Assembly: GCA_945285915.1 (NCBI GenBank)
Contig: CALYQL010000001.1
Coordinates: 62,001-126,000 of the forward strand
Reading direction: 5' to 3'
Length of the DNA stretch: 64,000 nt
Origin: an uncultured Bartonella sp.
Lineage (GTDB): Bacteria; Pseudomonadota; Alphaproteobacteria; Rhizobiales; Rhizobiaceae
Under the pieces are notes generated by a model. It was not told the DNA's origin and did not search any database. It saw only the letters and a program-made list of their open reading frames with translations. Shown in pieces: positions 9,048 to 18,125 of this stretch (position 1 is the stretch's first letter; every line of letters starts with the position of its first letter). The translations under genes and the position numbers were made by a program.

Positions 9048-9448
9048 GGCCTAGCCTTTATACTCAAAACACAATACTCTCTAAGCCGAGAACCCGACCC
9101 CGTTTAACGCGGAAAAATATTATTCCTAGTCAACCTTATTCTATATATCGCTGGTTTTGGTAAATTTAGCCTTAACCTTATAGGTCTTGGTGCTAAACCT
9201 TATCTTTCTTTATATCGGGCAATGCGGATTTACGCCATTTTTCTTACAATCAATTAGATTGTATACGGCTAATTCAGGAGAATTTATGAGAAATATTATT
9301 TCACTTATTTGATTTATGGTTTTCAAAAAATACAATTTTTTATACTGACCTGAAATTTATCTCTTTAATCTCTCGCCCCATTATGCCAAAGACAACATGC
9401 ACAAATATTGCTTTGTATTGTTTAGAAATAATGATTTTGGAAATTTGA
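9048..9448. other. 401-bp intergenic region with a possible leader ORF
   Basis: An AT-rich region between a divergent hypothetical gene and the ABC transporter operon. It must hold both promoters. The only distinct signal is the short reading frame with a good ribosome-binding site at 9286-9312. I looked for TPP and other riboswitch hallmarks and saw none that are convincing. Confidence 0.5.
9286..9312 (+). CDS. Possible 8-codon leader peptide
   Basis: AGGAG at 9276-9280 sits 5 nt before an ATG opening a frame that reads MRNIISLI and stops with TGA. It lies 137 bp upstream of the ABC ATPase gene. The ribosome-binding site is better than those of many neighbouring genes, which is why it is listed, but eight codons is easily chance. 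Ile is 3 of 8 codons. If real it could act in translational attenuation of the transporter operon. Confidence 0.25.
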   Translation: MRNIISLI

Positions 9449-10273
9449 ATGGCTGAACAAAAAAATACTCTTTTACAGCAGGATAATACTTGCCCTGCTG
9501 TAAAGCTGCATGGTGTGGACGTAGCGTTCAATAATTTTACAGCTGTTAAAGATGCCAATTTAAGTGTTCCTGCTGGCCAATTTCTGGCAATTGTTGGACC
9601 AACAGGCTGTGGCAAATCAACTCTGTTGAATGTCTCCGCAGGTCTTTTGCAACCAGCACTGGGGCATTGTGAAATATTTGGTGAAAAACTTGAAGGTATT
9701 AACCGGCAAGCAGGTTATCTATTTCAGGCCGATTCATTGATGCCATGGAAAACCGCGATCGACAATATTGCGATTGGCTTGGAAATTCGTGGCGTTGCAC
9801 GGTCAATGGCATTGGATGAAGCTAAGAAATGGTTGACGCGCGTTGGATTACAAGCCTTTGGTGACCGTTACCCGCATCAACTATCTGGTGGACAGCGCAA
9901 ACGCATTGGCTTGGCTCAAGTTCTGATCCTCAATCCCAAATTGATATTGATGGACGAACCATTTGGACCGTTAGATGCCCAAACACGCGTGTTAATGGGT
10001 GATCTGCTGTTGGATTTATGGTCGGAAGACCGTAAAGCGGTAATGTTTGTCACACATGATTTAGAGGAAGCGATAACGCTGGCCGACCGCGTTATTATCA
10101 TGTCGGCAGGCCCTGCATCGCACGTCAAAGGCGATTACATGATCGACCTTCCACGCCCTCGCGAATTGCAGGAAATCCGTTTGACAAAGGAATTTGCTGA
10201 AATTCATCGCACATTATGGAATGACCTGAAAGAAGAAGTCTTGAAAGCTTATCAACAAGGAGACCGAACATGA
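9449..10273 (+). CDS. ABC transporter ATPase, SsuB/TauB family
   Basis: A 274-aa nucleotide-binding subunit of a nitrate/sulfonate/taurine-type importer. Walker A GPTGCGKST, Q-loop YLFQAD, signature LSGGQRKR and Walker B LILMDEPFG are intact, with the H-loop at VTHDLEEA. It couples ATP hydrolysis at the inner membrane to uptake through the permease encoded next. Its stop overlaps the permease start by 4 nt (ATGA), so they are coupled. The family also includes pyrimidine and aromatic-compound importers, so the substrate is unassigned. Confidence 0.9.
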   Translation: MAEQKNTLLQQDNTCPAVKLHGVDVAFNNFTAVKDANLSVPAGQFLAIVGPTGCGKSTLLNVSAGLLQPALGHCEIFGEKLEGINRQAGYLFQADSLMPWKTAIDNIAIGLEIRGVARSMALDEAKKWLTRVGLQAFGDRYPHQLSGGQRKRIGLAQVLILNPKLILMDEPFGPLDAQTRVLMGDLLLDLWSEDRKAVMFVTHDLEEAITLADRVIIMSAGPASHVKGDYMIDLPRPRELQEIRLTKEFAEIHRTLWNDLKEEVLKAYQQGDRT

Positions 10274-11058
10274 AACGGACGAAAATTCTTGTCTTGCAGC
10301 TTTCTGTTGCGGTTATATTCTTTGCAATTTGGGAATTTGGCACAACGGTGCCTCTGATAAATGGCAAAGCCGTTTTCCCCCCATTCTTCTTTTCCACGCC
10401 TGTTGATATTTTCCAACGTATTGGATCAGACTTTGCTAGTGGAAAAGTTTGGTATCATTTATGGATAACACTGATCGAAACAGTTCTTGCCTTCGCTACT
10501 GGTGCTGGCGGCGGCATTCTCATCGGTTTTTGGTTTGCACAAAAAAAGCTTTTGGCTGCTGTTTTTGATCCCTATATCAAGGCAGCCAACGCTTTGCCGC
10601 GTGTGGTACTTGCGCCAATATTCGCGCTTTGGTTTGGCCTTGGTATCTGGTCCAAGGTGGCACTTGGTTTTACATTGGTGTTCTTTGTTGTTTTCTTTAA
10701 CGTTTATCAAGGTGTTAGAGAAGTTAGCCCAACAATATTGGCAAATGCCCGTATGATTGGCATGAATGAACGCCAATTGCTGCGCCATGTTTACTTGCCT
10801 TCCGCCATGACATGGGTTTTCTCTTCGCTGCATACTTCGGTTGGTTTTGCCATGGTTGGTGCTGTTGTTGGCGAATATCTTGGTGCGTCAGCAGGCCTTG
10901 GTTATCTTATTTCACAAGCTGAAGGTGTGTTTGATGTCACCGGTGTATTTTCTGGTATGCTGATACTTATGTTCTTCGTTGTTCTCATTGATATTCTGGT
11001 CAGCATTATAGAGAAGAAGCTTCTTTCCTGGCGCAATGACCCTCGGGGGCAACAATAA
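10270..11058 (+). CDS. ABC transporter permease, SsuC/TauC family
   Basis: A 262-aa integral membrane permease of the BPD_transp_1 type with about six helices. The first helix is residues 8-26, and the EAA-like coupling loop is visible around residues 155-180 (ANARMIGMNERQLLRHVYLPSA). It forms the channel of the importer encoded by its two flanking genes. It overlaps the ATPase by 4 nt and is separated from the binding-protein gene by 15 nt. Confidence 0.9.
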   Translation: MKRTKILVLQLSVAVIFFAIWEFGTTVPLINGKAVFPPFFFSTPVDIFQRIGSDFASGKVWYHLWITLIETVLAFATGAGGGILIGFWFAQKKLLAAVFDPYIKAANALPRVVLAPIFALWFGLGIWSKVALGFTLVFFVVFFNVYQGVREVSPTILANARMIGMNERQLLRHVYLPSAMTWVFSSLHTSVGFAMVGAVVGEYLGASAGLGYLISQAEGVFDVTGVFSGMLILMFFVVLIDILVSIIEKKLLSWRNDPRGQQ

Positions 11059-11073
11059 TTGTTGGAGTTTAAT

Positions 11074-12093
11074 ATGAAACGATTTATCCGTTTAGGTTTA
11101 TTATTTACAATTATATTGGGTGTATTGACTGGTCATGTTTTTGCTGGTGACGAGCTTGAAAAAAAAGATATTACATTAAGCGTTGGCGGCGCACCGCTCT
11201 TCTATTATTTGCCTTTAACAATCGCCAAACAAAAAGGCTTTTTTGAAGAAGAAGGCCTTAATGTCAAGATTGTTGACCTGAAAGGTGGTTCACAATCTCT
11301 TCAAGCTCTGCTTGGTGGGTCTGCTGATGTTACAACCGGTGCCTACGATCAGGTTATCCGTATGCATTCAAAAGGGCAAGATGTACGTGCTATTCTGGAA
11401 TTAGACCGTTATCCAGCTATTGTATTGGCTGTTCGCGCTGATCTTAAAGATAAGGTGAAAAAAGTCGGTGACCTAAAAGGCATGAAAATTGGCGTCACGG
11501 CACCGGGCTCCTCAACAAACAATTTTATCAATTATCTTCTGGCTCAAGATGGCGTAAAACCTGATGAGGTTTCCATTATTGGCACCGGTGCTGGCGCAAC
11601 TGCTGTTGCTGCCATGAAACGTGGTGAAATCGATGCAATTGTAAATCTTGATCCGGTGATATCGACATTGGTTCATGACAATTTGGTATTCGTTCTGGTT
11701 GATACACGGACAGAAGCCGACATGGAAAAAGTATTTGGTGTGCGCACCATGTCATCTGGTGTGCTTTACACCAAAAAGGAATTCATTGATAATTACCCCA
11801 ATACCACACAGCATTTAACCAACGCATTCAAAAAAGCTCTTAAATGGCTACAAACAGCCACACCTGAAGAGGTAGCTCAAACAGTGCCAGCTGAATATAT
11901 TGGAAATAATCGAGACGTTTATTTGGAAGCGGTCAAAAATTCACTTCCTACCTACTCACATGATGGTATCATCACGCCTGAAGCCCAAGAAGCAACAATG
12001 AAGCTTCTTTCCTATGACCATAGTATTGTTGATGCACATATTGATTTAGCAACAACATTTGATGACAGGTTTGTAAAAAAAGCTGCAAACTAA
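11074..12093 (+). CDS. ABC substrate-binding protein, NMT1/SsuA-like
   Basis: A periplasmic binding protein of about 339 aa. The Sec signal is KRFIRLGLLFTIILGVLTGHVFAG, followed by the type II fold opening GGAPLFYYLPLTIAKQKGFFEEEGL, split here as GGAPLFYYLP and AKQKGFFEEEGLNV. Later conserved segments are KGGSQSLQALLGGSADV-like. The ATG at 11074 with GGAG 6 nt upstream is preferred to a TTG at 11059. It captures the substrate for the ATPase/permease encoded upstream. Relatives bind sulfonates, nitrate-like anions, riboflavin precursors or aromatic acids; no ligand can be named. Confidence 0.88.
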   Translation: MKRFIRLGLLFTIILGVLTGHVFAGDELEKKDITLSVGGAPLFYYLPLTIAKQKGFFEEEGLNVKIVDLKGGSQSLQALLGGSADVTTGAYDQVIRMHSKGQDVRAILELDRYPAIVLAVRADLKDKVKKVGDLKGMKIGVTAPGSSTNNFINYLLAQDGVKPDEVSIIGTGAGATAVAAMKRGEIDAIVNLDPVISTLVHDNLVFVLVDTRTEADMEKVFGVRTMSSGVLYTKKEFIDNYPNTTQHLTNAFKKALKWLQTATPEEVAQTVPAEYIGNNRDVYLEAVKNSLPTYSHDGIITPEAQEATMKLLSYDHSIVDAHIDLATTFDDRFVKKAAN

Positions 12094-12102
12094 TTGATAA
12101 AA

Positions 12103-12139
12103 AGGGCGACACACATGACAACATGGACATTGTCGCCCT
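12103..12139 (+). terminator. Stem-loop after ABC operon
   Basis: AGGGCGACA at 12103-12111 pairs perfectly with TGTCGCCCT at 12131-12139 across a 19-nt loop, 10 bp after the binding-protein stop. No T-run follows, so it may be a 3'-end stabilising hairpin or weak terminator rather than a classical intrinsic terminator. Confidence 0.5.
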
Positions 12140-12212
12140 AAATCCGTCCCAATCCATAATATCTTATAACAATCACGGTTCACGTTAAGCCAGATTGACC
12201 TTGAAGGAATAA

Positions 12213-13031
12213 ATGATGTTTGCAGACTGGATTGGTAAAACTGAAACAACGCATGATGTAATCGGATATAGCTTGGCCTGCCGAATGGCGGCAACGCTTG
12301 GAATTGATATATCGACTTTGGATAGTCAATTACCGTTACTTTGGCATTGGATTTTTTTCCAACCAAGTGTTCCTTCTGGTCAATTAGGTGAAGATGGACA
12401 CCCTTTAACTGGCAATTTTTTACCTCCAACAGCCAATCGTAATCGTATGTGGGCAGGCAGCCATTTGCAATTTCTAGACCCACTTGTTTTTGACCAGCCA
12501 GCAACGCGCAAATCCACCATTACAAATATTACTGAAAAACAGGGGCGTAGTGGTGCTTTATTATTTGTAACAATTGAGCATGACTACCAGCAAAATAATA
12601 AAAGCTGTATTATAGAGCGGCAAGATATCGTCTATCGCGAAACCGTTCGCTTTATAGGTGGTGCTTCTACACCAGTGCCTGAGGTCGAATGGTGCGAACA
12701 TCATCAAACAAATACAACAACCTTGTTTCGTTATTCTGCGGTTACATTCAACGCACATCGCATCCATTATGATCAGGACTATGCCACACGATCTGAAGGG
12801 TATCCCGGTATCGTTGTGCAAGGGCAATTGCTTGCAACATTAGCACTCAATGCATTCCTGAATTCTAATCCCGATGCAAAAATTGCATCATTCAGTTTTC
12901 GTAGCCAAAGCCCTATTTTTCATCCCGATAGGTTTTTTACCGGTGGAAAGCTCATCAGCGATCATGATGCCGATCTTTGGGTTTATAATGATAAAGGGAT
13001 TGCACAATCTGGACATATTGAATTTAATTAA
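12213..13031 (+). CDS. MaoC-family acyl-CoA hydratase/dehydratase
   Basis: A 272-aa double hot-dog protein of the mesaconyl-C4-CoA / itaconyl-CoA hydratase or HTD2-like group. The N-terminal half resembles MaoC_dehydrat_N, and the C-terminal half has the hydratase motif FNAHRIHYDQDYA (near residue 190) with catalytic Asp/His character. It would hydrate an enoyl-CoA thioester in the cytosol. AAGGA precedes the ATG. It lies 120 bp after the ABC operon in the same direction, past a hairpin, so co-regulation is possible but not certain. No CoA-transferase or lyase is nearby to define a pathway. Confidence 0.75.
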   Translation: MMFADWIGKTETTHDVIGYSLACRMAATLGIDISTLDSQLPLLWHWIFFQPSVPSGQLGEDGHPLTGNFLPPTANRNRMWAGSHLQFLDPLVFDQPATRKSTITNITEKQGRSGALLFVTIEHDYQQNNKSCIIERQDIVYRETVRFIGGASTPVPEVEWCEHHQTNTTTLFRYSAVTFNAHRIHYDQDYATRSEGYPGIVVQGQLLATLALNAFLNSNPDAKIASFSFRSQSPIFHPDRFFTGGKLISDHDADLWVYNDKGIAQSGHIEFN

Positions 13032-13073
13032 AATATACACTCCGTGGGTGTAAAATATACGCTCCATGCGTGT
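13030..13073. repeat. Two tandem 22-bp imperfect palindromic repeats
   Basis: Copy 1 (13030-13051) and copy 2 (13052-13073) match at 19 of 22 positions. Each reads AAAATATAC-R-CTCC then ends GTGT, and each contains a 5-bp inverted pair (TACAC/GTGTA, or TACGC/GTGTA with a G-T wobble). They start at the stop codon of the hydratase gene. They could be tandem hairpins at the mRNA 3' end or an operator pair. Confidence 0.5.
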
Positions 13074-13522
13074 AGACCCATTATCTAAAAAATTTCCTTT
13101 GTTTTATCTCTGACAGATGACTGTGAAATCATTCCAGCAAATTATAAACACATAACCTATTGAAAAATATATAACTATTTTCAAATTTTCAGTTTTCAAT
13201 AATCCCCATACAATCATAAAAATTTTTTATAATTCCTAATAATAAAATTAAATTTTATTATTTAAAATTTTTATACTATATTTAAACCGATTTAAAGAGG
13301 TACGAGATAAGCATGACACTATAATTGATCTCAAACACCCCAATGAACGTTTGATACGTTAAGTTACTCGATGTTTGAAACACAATATAACGTCACTTTT
13401 CACCAAATCCTCTGATCTGGCGCCTTAGATCTAACGACTTCCATTGGTGCACAAGCTTTTCATAGTTTGTGTTGGGAATGTTGTGCACCCTAATTTTAAA
13501 ACTAGAATAAGGAGTACGCATC
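13074..13522. promoter_or_regulatory. Leader region of the DASS-Ldh2 operon
   Basis: About 450 bp, very AT-rich in the middle (13160-13280). No gene is supported. It should contain the promoter of the carboxylate transporter operon and possibly the LysR operator. The strong ribosome-binding site AAGGAG (13509-13514) is 8 nt from the GTG start. I found no clear T-N11-A LysR palindrome. Confidence 0.4.
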
Positions 13523-15058
13523 GTGGTTACACCTGATGCTGTTTCGCACACAAAGAAATTCCCCATCCCATGGGGCTTGGTATTGGGCTTTGTTGTCCTC
13601 ATTGGCATTTTGCTTTTGCCGACACCGGCGGGTCTGTCAATTGCCGGTCATCGTATGCTAGCAATTTTGGCTTTCGCTGTCATTGTCTGGCTGACTGAAG
13701 CTGTGACCTATGAAGTAAGCTCATTGGCCATTATTGCATTGATTGCATTGCTGGTCGGTTTAGCTCCGACTGTTACACTCGATGCCGCAAAAGGTTTTGT
13801 CAGCGAAGATCCTTCAAAGCTTCTGGGCACTGGCAAAGCGATGACAATGGCGTTAACTGGGTTTTCCAACAGTGCTTGGGCTCTGGTCGCAGGTGCTACA
13901 TTCCTAGCTGGCGCCATGACCTATACCGGTTTGGATCGCAGAATAGCTCTTATTACCCTAAACATCATTGGAACAAGTACAAAGCGCATACTTATTGGCG
14001 TGATTGTCGTGACAATTATTCTGAGCCTATTTGTTCCAAGTGCAACGGCACGTGTTGCCTGTATTGTTCCAATTATGTCCGGTATCATCGCATCATATGG
14101 CGTTGAAAAACGCTCACGCATTGCCGCTGGGATCATGATTTTGATTGCTCAGGCTACGAGCGTTTGGAATGTCGGTATACAAACTGCTGCTGTACAGAAC
14201 TTGTTAACCGCCGGTTTCATGCAGACAAATATCGGTCAGCAGGTTTCATGGGGTCAATGGCTTATCGCTGGCGGTCCATGGTCTATCTTGATGTCGATTG
14301 TCCTTTACTTCGTCATCTTGAAAATGATGCCACCGGAAGCTGACAATGTGCCAGGTGGAAAAGAAGCTGTTGCTAAGGAACTTAAAGAACTTGGCAGAAT
14401 TCCTGGCCCGCAAATACGTCTTTTAACGGTAACATGTATCCTTCTTTTCTTCTGGGCAACTGGCGGCGGTGTTCTACATAAAATTGACACCACGACCAGC
14501 ACCACGATTGGCCTTGTTATCCTGATGCTTCCGGGTATTGGCGTCATCAGCTGGAAAGAAGTTCAAAAAAGAACACCTTGGGGCACAATTCTGGTTTTCG
14601 GTGCAGGCATCTCTCTTGGTACGGCGTTGCTTAATACGGGTGCCGGCAAATGGTTGAGCGATTGGGTTGTTGTTAGTGCAGGATTAGGATCATTAAGTCC
14701 ATTTATGATCTTTGCTATTCTTGCCGCGTTCCTCATCGTTATCCATCTAGGCTTTGCCAGTGCGGCTGCTTTATGCTCGCTATTTATGCCAATTGTCATT
14801 GTTATGTTTCATACGATTGGAACGACAAATGCCAGCCTCACACCGCAAATACAGCTTGGTCTCAGTATGCTTCTGGGCTTTGTCGTTAGTTTTGGATTTA
14901 TTCTTCCCGTTAATGCCCCTCAAAACATGGTTTGTCTGGGCACTGAAACCTTTACCCCAAAAGAATTCTCCAAAACAGGAATTGTTATCACCGTCATTGG
15001 TTATCTCTTGATGCTTGTGATGGCTATCTTCTACTGGCCTTTGTTGGGATGGTTATAA
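13523..15058 (+). CDS. DASS-family (SLC13) anion/carboxylate symporter
   Basis: A 511-aa inner-membrane transporter with about 12-13 hydrophobic segments, of the divalent anion:Na+ symporter family (SodiT1/CitT-like dicarboxylate carriers). Conserved features are EAVTYEVSSLAI in the first repeat, LFVPSATARVACIVPI in the first half-helix region and VNAPQNMVCLG in the second. The GTG start has AAGGAG upstream. Its stop overlaps the dehydrogenase start by one base (TAATG), so import and oxidation are translationally coupled. Substrate is probably a C4 or hydroxy di/tricarboxylate, inferred from the partner enzyme. Confidence 0.88.
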   Translation: MVTPDAVSHTKKFPIPWGLVLGFVVLIGILLLPTPAGLSIAGHRMLAILAFAVIVWLTEAVTYEVSSLAIIALIALLVGLAPTVTLDAAKGFVSEDPSKLLGTGKAMTMALTGFSNSAWALVAGATFLAGAMTYTGLDRRIALITLNIIGTSTKRILIGVIVVTIILSLFVPSATARVACIVPIMSGIIASYGVEKRSRIAAGIMILIAQATSVWNVGIQTAAVQNLLTAGFMQTNIGQQVSWGQWLIAGGPWSILMSIVLYFVILKMMPPEADNVPGGKEAVAKELKELGRIPGPQIRLLTVTCILLFFWATGGGVLHKIDTTTSTTIGLVILMLPGIGVISWKEVQKRTPWGTILVFGAGISLGTALLNTGAGKWLSDWVVVSAGLGSLSPFMIFAILAAFLIVIHLGFASAAALCSLFMPIVIVMFHTIGTTNASLTPQIQLGLSMLLGFVVSFGFILPVNAPQNMVCLGTETFTPKEFSKTGIVITVIGYLLMLVMAIFYWPLLGWL

Positions 15059-16122
15059 TGTTGAAAGTAAATGTAAAAGACGCAAGGAAACTTGCATATG
15101 ATATCCTTTTGGCAAAAGGAATTGACGAAACTGTCGCGGCAAATGTTGCTGACCACCTTATTGCCTCTGACCAAGCTGGCTATGCCAGCCATGGCCTGAC
15201 AATATTGCCAAACTATGTAAAGGCTCTTGAGCAAGGTACACTCAAAGCAAATGCCGCTCCGGAACGCTTCAGAAATGATGGTCCATTACTCGGCTATGAT
15301 GCCCATCTCGGTTTTGGCCAACATGCTGCAAAAGTGGCCTTTTCTGACGCAATTAATGTTGCAAAGAAAAATGGTATTTGCGCCCTGACATTGCGTTATG
15401 GACACCATATCGGTCGTATTGGCTATTATGGAGAAATGGCATGTGAAGCTGGAATGGCATTGCTTGCCTTTTGCAATATCATCAAGCGTGTGCCAACGGT
15501 TGCACCATTTGGTGGCATCAAGGCAAAGCTTACCACAAACCCAATGTGTTACGCTTGGCCACTACCTAACGGCAAAGCACCTTTTGTCCTTGACCTGGCA
15601 ACAGGTGCGATAGCGCTTAACAAGGCACGCGTTCTTGCTGATAGAGGCGAACAGGCACCAGCTGGCAGTCTGATTGATGCAACAGGCAATCCAACAACCG
15701 ACCCTAATGTTCTTTTTCAGGATCCTCCGGGAAATCTTCTGACATTTGGCGGACATAAGGGGTATGGCTTAGGCCTTGCTGTGGAACTATTTGCCGGAAT
15801 ACTTTCAGGTGGTGGTACAATACAAGACGAACATTACGGTAATGGAATGGCCGTCAATAATGTTTTTGCCATTGTGATTGATATATCGAAGTTTGTTGCC
15901 AAAGAATGGGCTGAAAAAGAAACCGAAGCTTTCTTCAGTTATCTCAAAGATTGCCCTACTCAAAATGGTAAAGGTTCGATTTTATACGCTGGTGAAGTTG
16001 AAGGTCAAAACCGGATGAAATATGCCAATGAGATTGTCGTTGATGACAAATCATGGAATACTTTTTCTGAACTGACAAAACAACTGAATGTCAGTTTACC
16101 CACTGCGCACGCTGCGACATAA
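15058..16122 (+). CDS. Ldh2/Mdh2-family NAD(P)-dependent 2-hydroxyacid dehydrogenase
   Basis: A 354-aa member of the malate / sulfolactate / ureidoglycolate dehydrogenase family (type II malate/lactate dehydrogenase fold), which is unrelated to Rossmann-fold LDH. Family motifs seen are the SHGL segment near residue 44, YDAHLGFGQ, the RYGHHIGRIGYYGEM segment near residue 115 and GGHKGYGLGL near residue 225. It oxidises a 2-hydroxyacid to the 2-oxoacid. The ATG at 15058 with GGGATGG upstream is preferred over one 9 bp earlier. Coupling to the DASS carrier suggests the substrate is imported by that carrier. Confidence 0.85.
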   Translation: MLKVNVKDARKLAYDILLAKGIDETVAANVADHLIASDQAGYASHGLTILPNYVKALEQGTLKANAAPERFRNDGPLLGYDAHLGFGQHAAKVAFSDAINVAKKNGICALTLRYGHHIGRIGYYGEMACEAGMALLAFCNIIKRVPTVAPFGGIKAKLTTNPMCYAWPLPNGKAPFVLDLATGAIALNKARVLADRGEQAPAGSLIDATGNPTTDPNVLFQDPPGNLLTFGGHKGYGLGLAVELFAGILSGGGTIQDEHYGNGMAVNNVFAIVIDISKFVAKEWAEKETEAFFSYLKDCPTQNGKGSILYAGEVEGQNRMKYANEIVVDDKSWNTFSELTKQLNVSLPTAHAAT

Positions 16123-16159
16123 TGAACCATATCTATTGTTCATTTCTGTGAAAATAAGC

Positions 16160-16204
16160 AAAGCCCTGTTGGTATTTATTGAAAAAACCGACTGGGCTTT
16201 ATTT
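16160..16204 (+). terminator. Intrinsic terminator of the DASS-Ldh2 operon
   Basis: AAAGCCC (16160-16166) pairs with GGGCTTT (16194-16200), extended inside by GTTGGT/ACCGAC with one wobble and one mismatch, and followed by ATTTT. It lies 37 bp after the dehydrogenase stop and before the LysR gene. Confidence 0.8.
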
Positions 16205-16340
16205 TAAACAATAAAAGATTTATCCGGATAATGTTTCCAGAATCGGACTTCTTAAGTTAAAACCCCCTTATGTTAATGAATTCTCTGAAACTTTTACCGT
16301 TAACATCTGTTAAAATAGCTTTACAGCTGGAGCGTTAAAA

Positions 16341-17204
16341 ATGAACGAACGGGATTGGGAACTTTTAAGAGTTCTATATGAAGTCAAATCTATTACGCGC
16401 GCAGCAGATAGACTTTTTATTACCCAACCTGCCCTTTCAATACGCCTTAAAAATATTGAATCCTATTTCAACACAACACTGGTGATACGGAATAAAAAAG
16501 GCATTCAATTCACGTCTGAAGGAGAATTCCTTGCCAAAAAAGCGTCATTTATGATTAATGAAATGACCTTGGTTAAAGAACAAATCCAAACCATGAAGGG
16601 TACTGTTTCTGGAACAATCCGTATTGGCGCATCGAACTTTATGAGTAAATACGTATTACCTGCGATATTGAGTGATTTTAAAAAAGAATATCCAGATGTC
16701 CGGTATCAATTATATTCCGGTTGGAGTCGTGATATATTACAAATGGTTATCAACAATGACGTTCATATGGGATTTATCAGGGGTGATTATCACTTTACTG
16801 GTGAAAGACTATTACTTTACAGAGATGTAATGTGTTTTGCCAATGTAACAAAAGTTTCACCAACAGAGCTGGATCGACTTAATCTGATTGATTATCAGAA
16901 CGACCCGTTAAACCAACTCCTGATCAATCGATGGTGGTTAGAAAACTATTCAACGCCACCCCGTATTAGTATGAATGTCGACCGCTTGGATACGTGTCTA
17001 GAAATGGTAAGACATGGATTGGGCTATGGTTTTTTGCCTTCAACGGTGACGAAAATGGCGCCTGAATTGTATAGCGAACCATTGATCTATAAAAACGGAA
17101 AACGTTGTGAGCGAGATACATGGTTGTTTTACAATAAAGAGGCTTGCGAATTAAGTCTTGTCAACGCGTTTATATCAAAGATCAGCACTCTAAAGCTTGG
17201 ATAA
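16341..17204 (+). CDS. LysR-family transcriptional regulator
   Basis: A 287-aa LTTR. The N-terminal winged helix-turn-helix is at residues 1-60 (SITRAADRLFITQPALSIRLK), followed by the linker helix and an effector domain from about residue 90 (IRIGASNFMSKYVLP). It lies downstream of, and in the same direction as, the DASS-Ldh2 operon, beyond a terminator. It is the best candidate regulator of that operon, perhaps sensing the carboxylate, though most LTTRs are divergent from their targets. Confidence 0.87.
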   Translation: MNERDWELLRVLYEVKSITRAADRLFITQPALSIRLKNIESYFNTTLVIRNKKGIQFTSEGEFLAKKASFMINEMTLVKEQIQTMKGTVSGTIRIGASNFMSKYVLPAILSDFKKEYPDVRYQLYSGWSRDILQMVINNDVHMGFIRGDYHFTGERLLLYRDVMCFANVTKVSPTELDRLNLIDYQNDPLNQLLINRWWLENYSTPPRISMNVDRLDTCLEMVRHGLGYGFLPSTVTKMAPELYSEPLIYKNGKRCERDTWLFYNKEACELSLVNAFISKISTLKLG

Positions 17205-17959
17205 GCACGATAATATTGTAATCAATTGTAAAAATGGCAGTAGGCTAGATTTATGCATAAGGTCACGCCGACATTGTAGAAATGCAGCTCCTCGAATTTC
17301 ATAATCCATTATTTCGATAAGCAATGTGTCGCTATGCTAAAACTACTTTTTATATTGTATTCGCTAATCAAAGCTTAGCCATGTAGTTAAAACATCATTA
17401 TCTATAATTCCCTTATGTTCTACATCCCCTATCCATCTAATTTACTGAATTCAATCATGATCGTTACGTTCAACATCATGCTATTTAAGTGAAAATTACC
17501 AGTGAGCTTCCAAACACCTTGCCCGTTAATTGAGACAACATCACATATGTCTGCATAGAATGCTTCACCTAGATGCTTATCTGGTCAGGGTATATTTCAA
17601 GAACGATGAAATGGCTGAAATGCAGACATCAATTGCCTGCACCTGAAAAATGTGCCTACTAACTGCCACGAAAAACATTGCATTTTTCACTTTGTGTGTA
17701 AAAAAATTTTATGAGAAAATCTAAAGGCGATCGGTCGTAGCATGAGCGATTTACAGCAATATCACGAAATTATTCAGAAAATAATCCAGTGAGAATAATT
17801 TTGGCTTTTCGTCAAAATACTATCTTAACCCCCTGAAGACCCGCAACGCACTCTTTTCCAAGGATGATCCCATACCGTTCTATCGGGGGAAGAGATGGGG
17901 GAAGAGCTTCGCCCGAAATAAAATAACAACTTGATTATAAAGTGTTTTTTTAAGGAAAA
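17205..17959. other. 755-bp intergenic region, no gene seen
   Basis: No reading frame with a ribosome-binding site or family resemblance is visible. A 9-bp inverted pair AAATTATTC/GAATAATTT occurs near 17765-17800. The rest is unstructured AT-rich DNA between the LysR gene and tRNA-Ser. Confidence 0.5.
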
Positions 17960-18049
17960 TGGCGGAGGGGGTGGGATTCGAACCCACGGTACAGTCGCCT
18001 GCACGCCGGTTTTCAAGACCGGTGCCTTAAACCGCTCGGCCACCCCTCC
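17960..18049 (-). tRNA. tRNA-Ser(TGA)
   Basis: A 90-nt class II tRNA read on the minus strand. The acceptor GGAGGGG pairs with the 3' end, the long variable arm is typical of serine tRNAs, the anticodon loop CTTGAAA gives TGA, the T-loop is GGTTCGAATCC and the CCA is encoded (17960-17962). Confidence 0.96.
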
Positions 18050-18125
18050 AAAAAAGGTTGTGATTGTCTTTACAAGGTTCTGCCAAAAGGTCAATCACCT
18101 AATTTAATTTTTTTTGATAATTATT

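Noticed and set aside
9330-9448. Possible TPP riboswitch before the ABC operon (ACTGACCTGAAAT).
   Set aside because: The required CTGAGA and downstream conserved blocks are missing; resemblance is a few bases.
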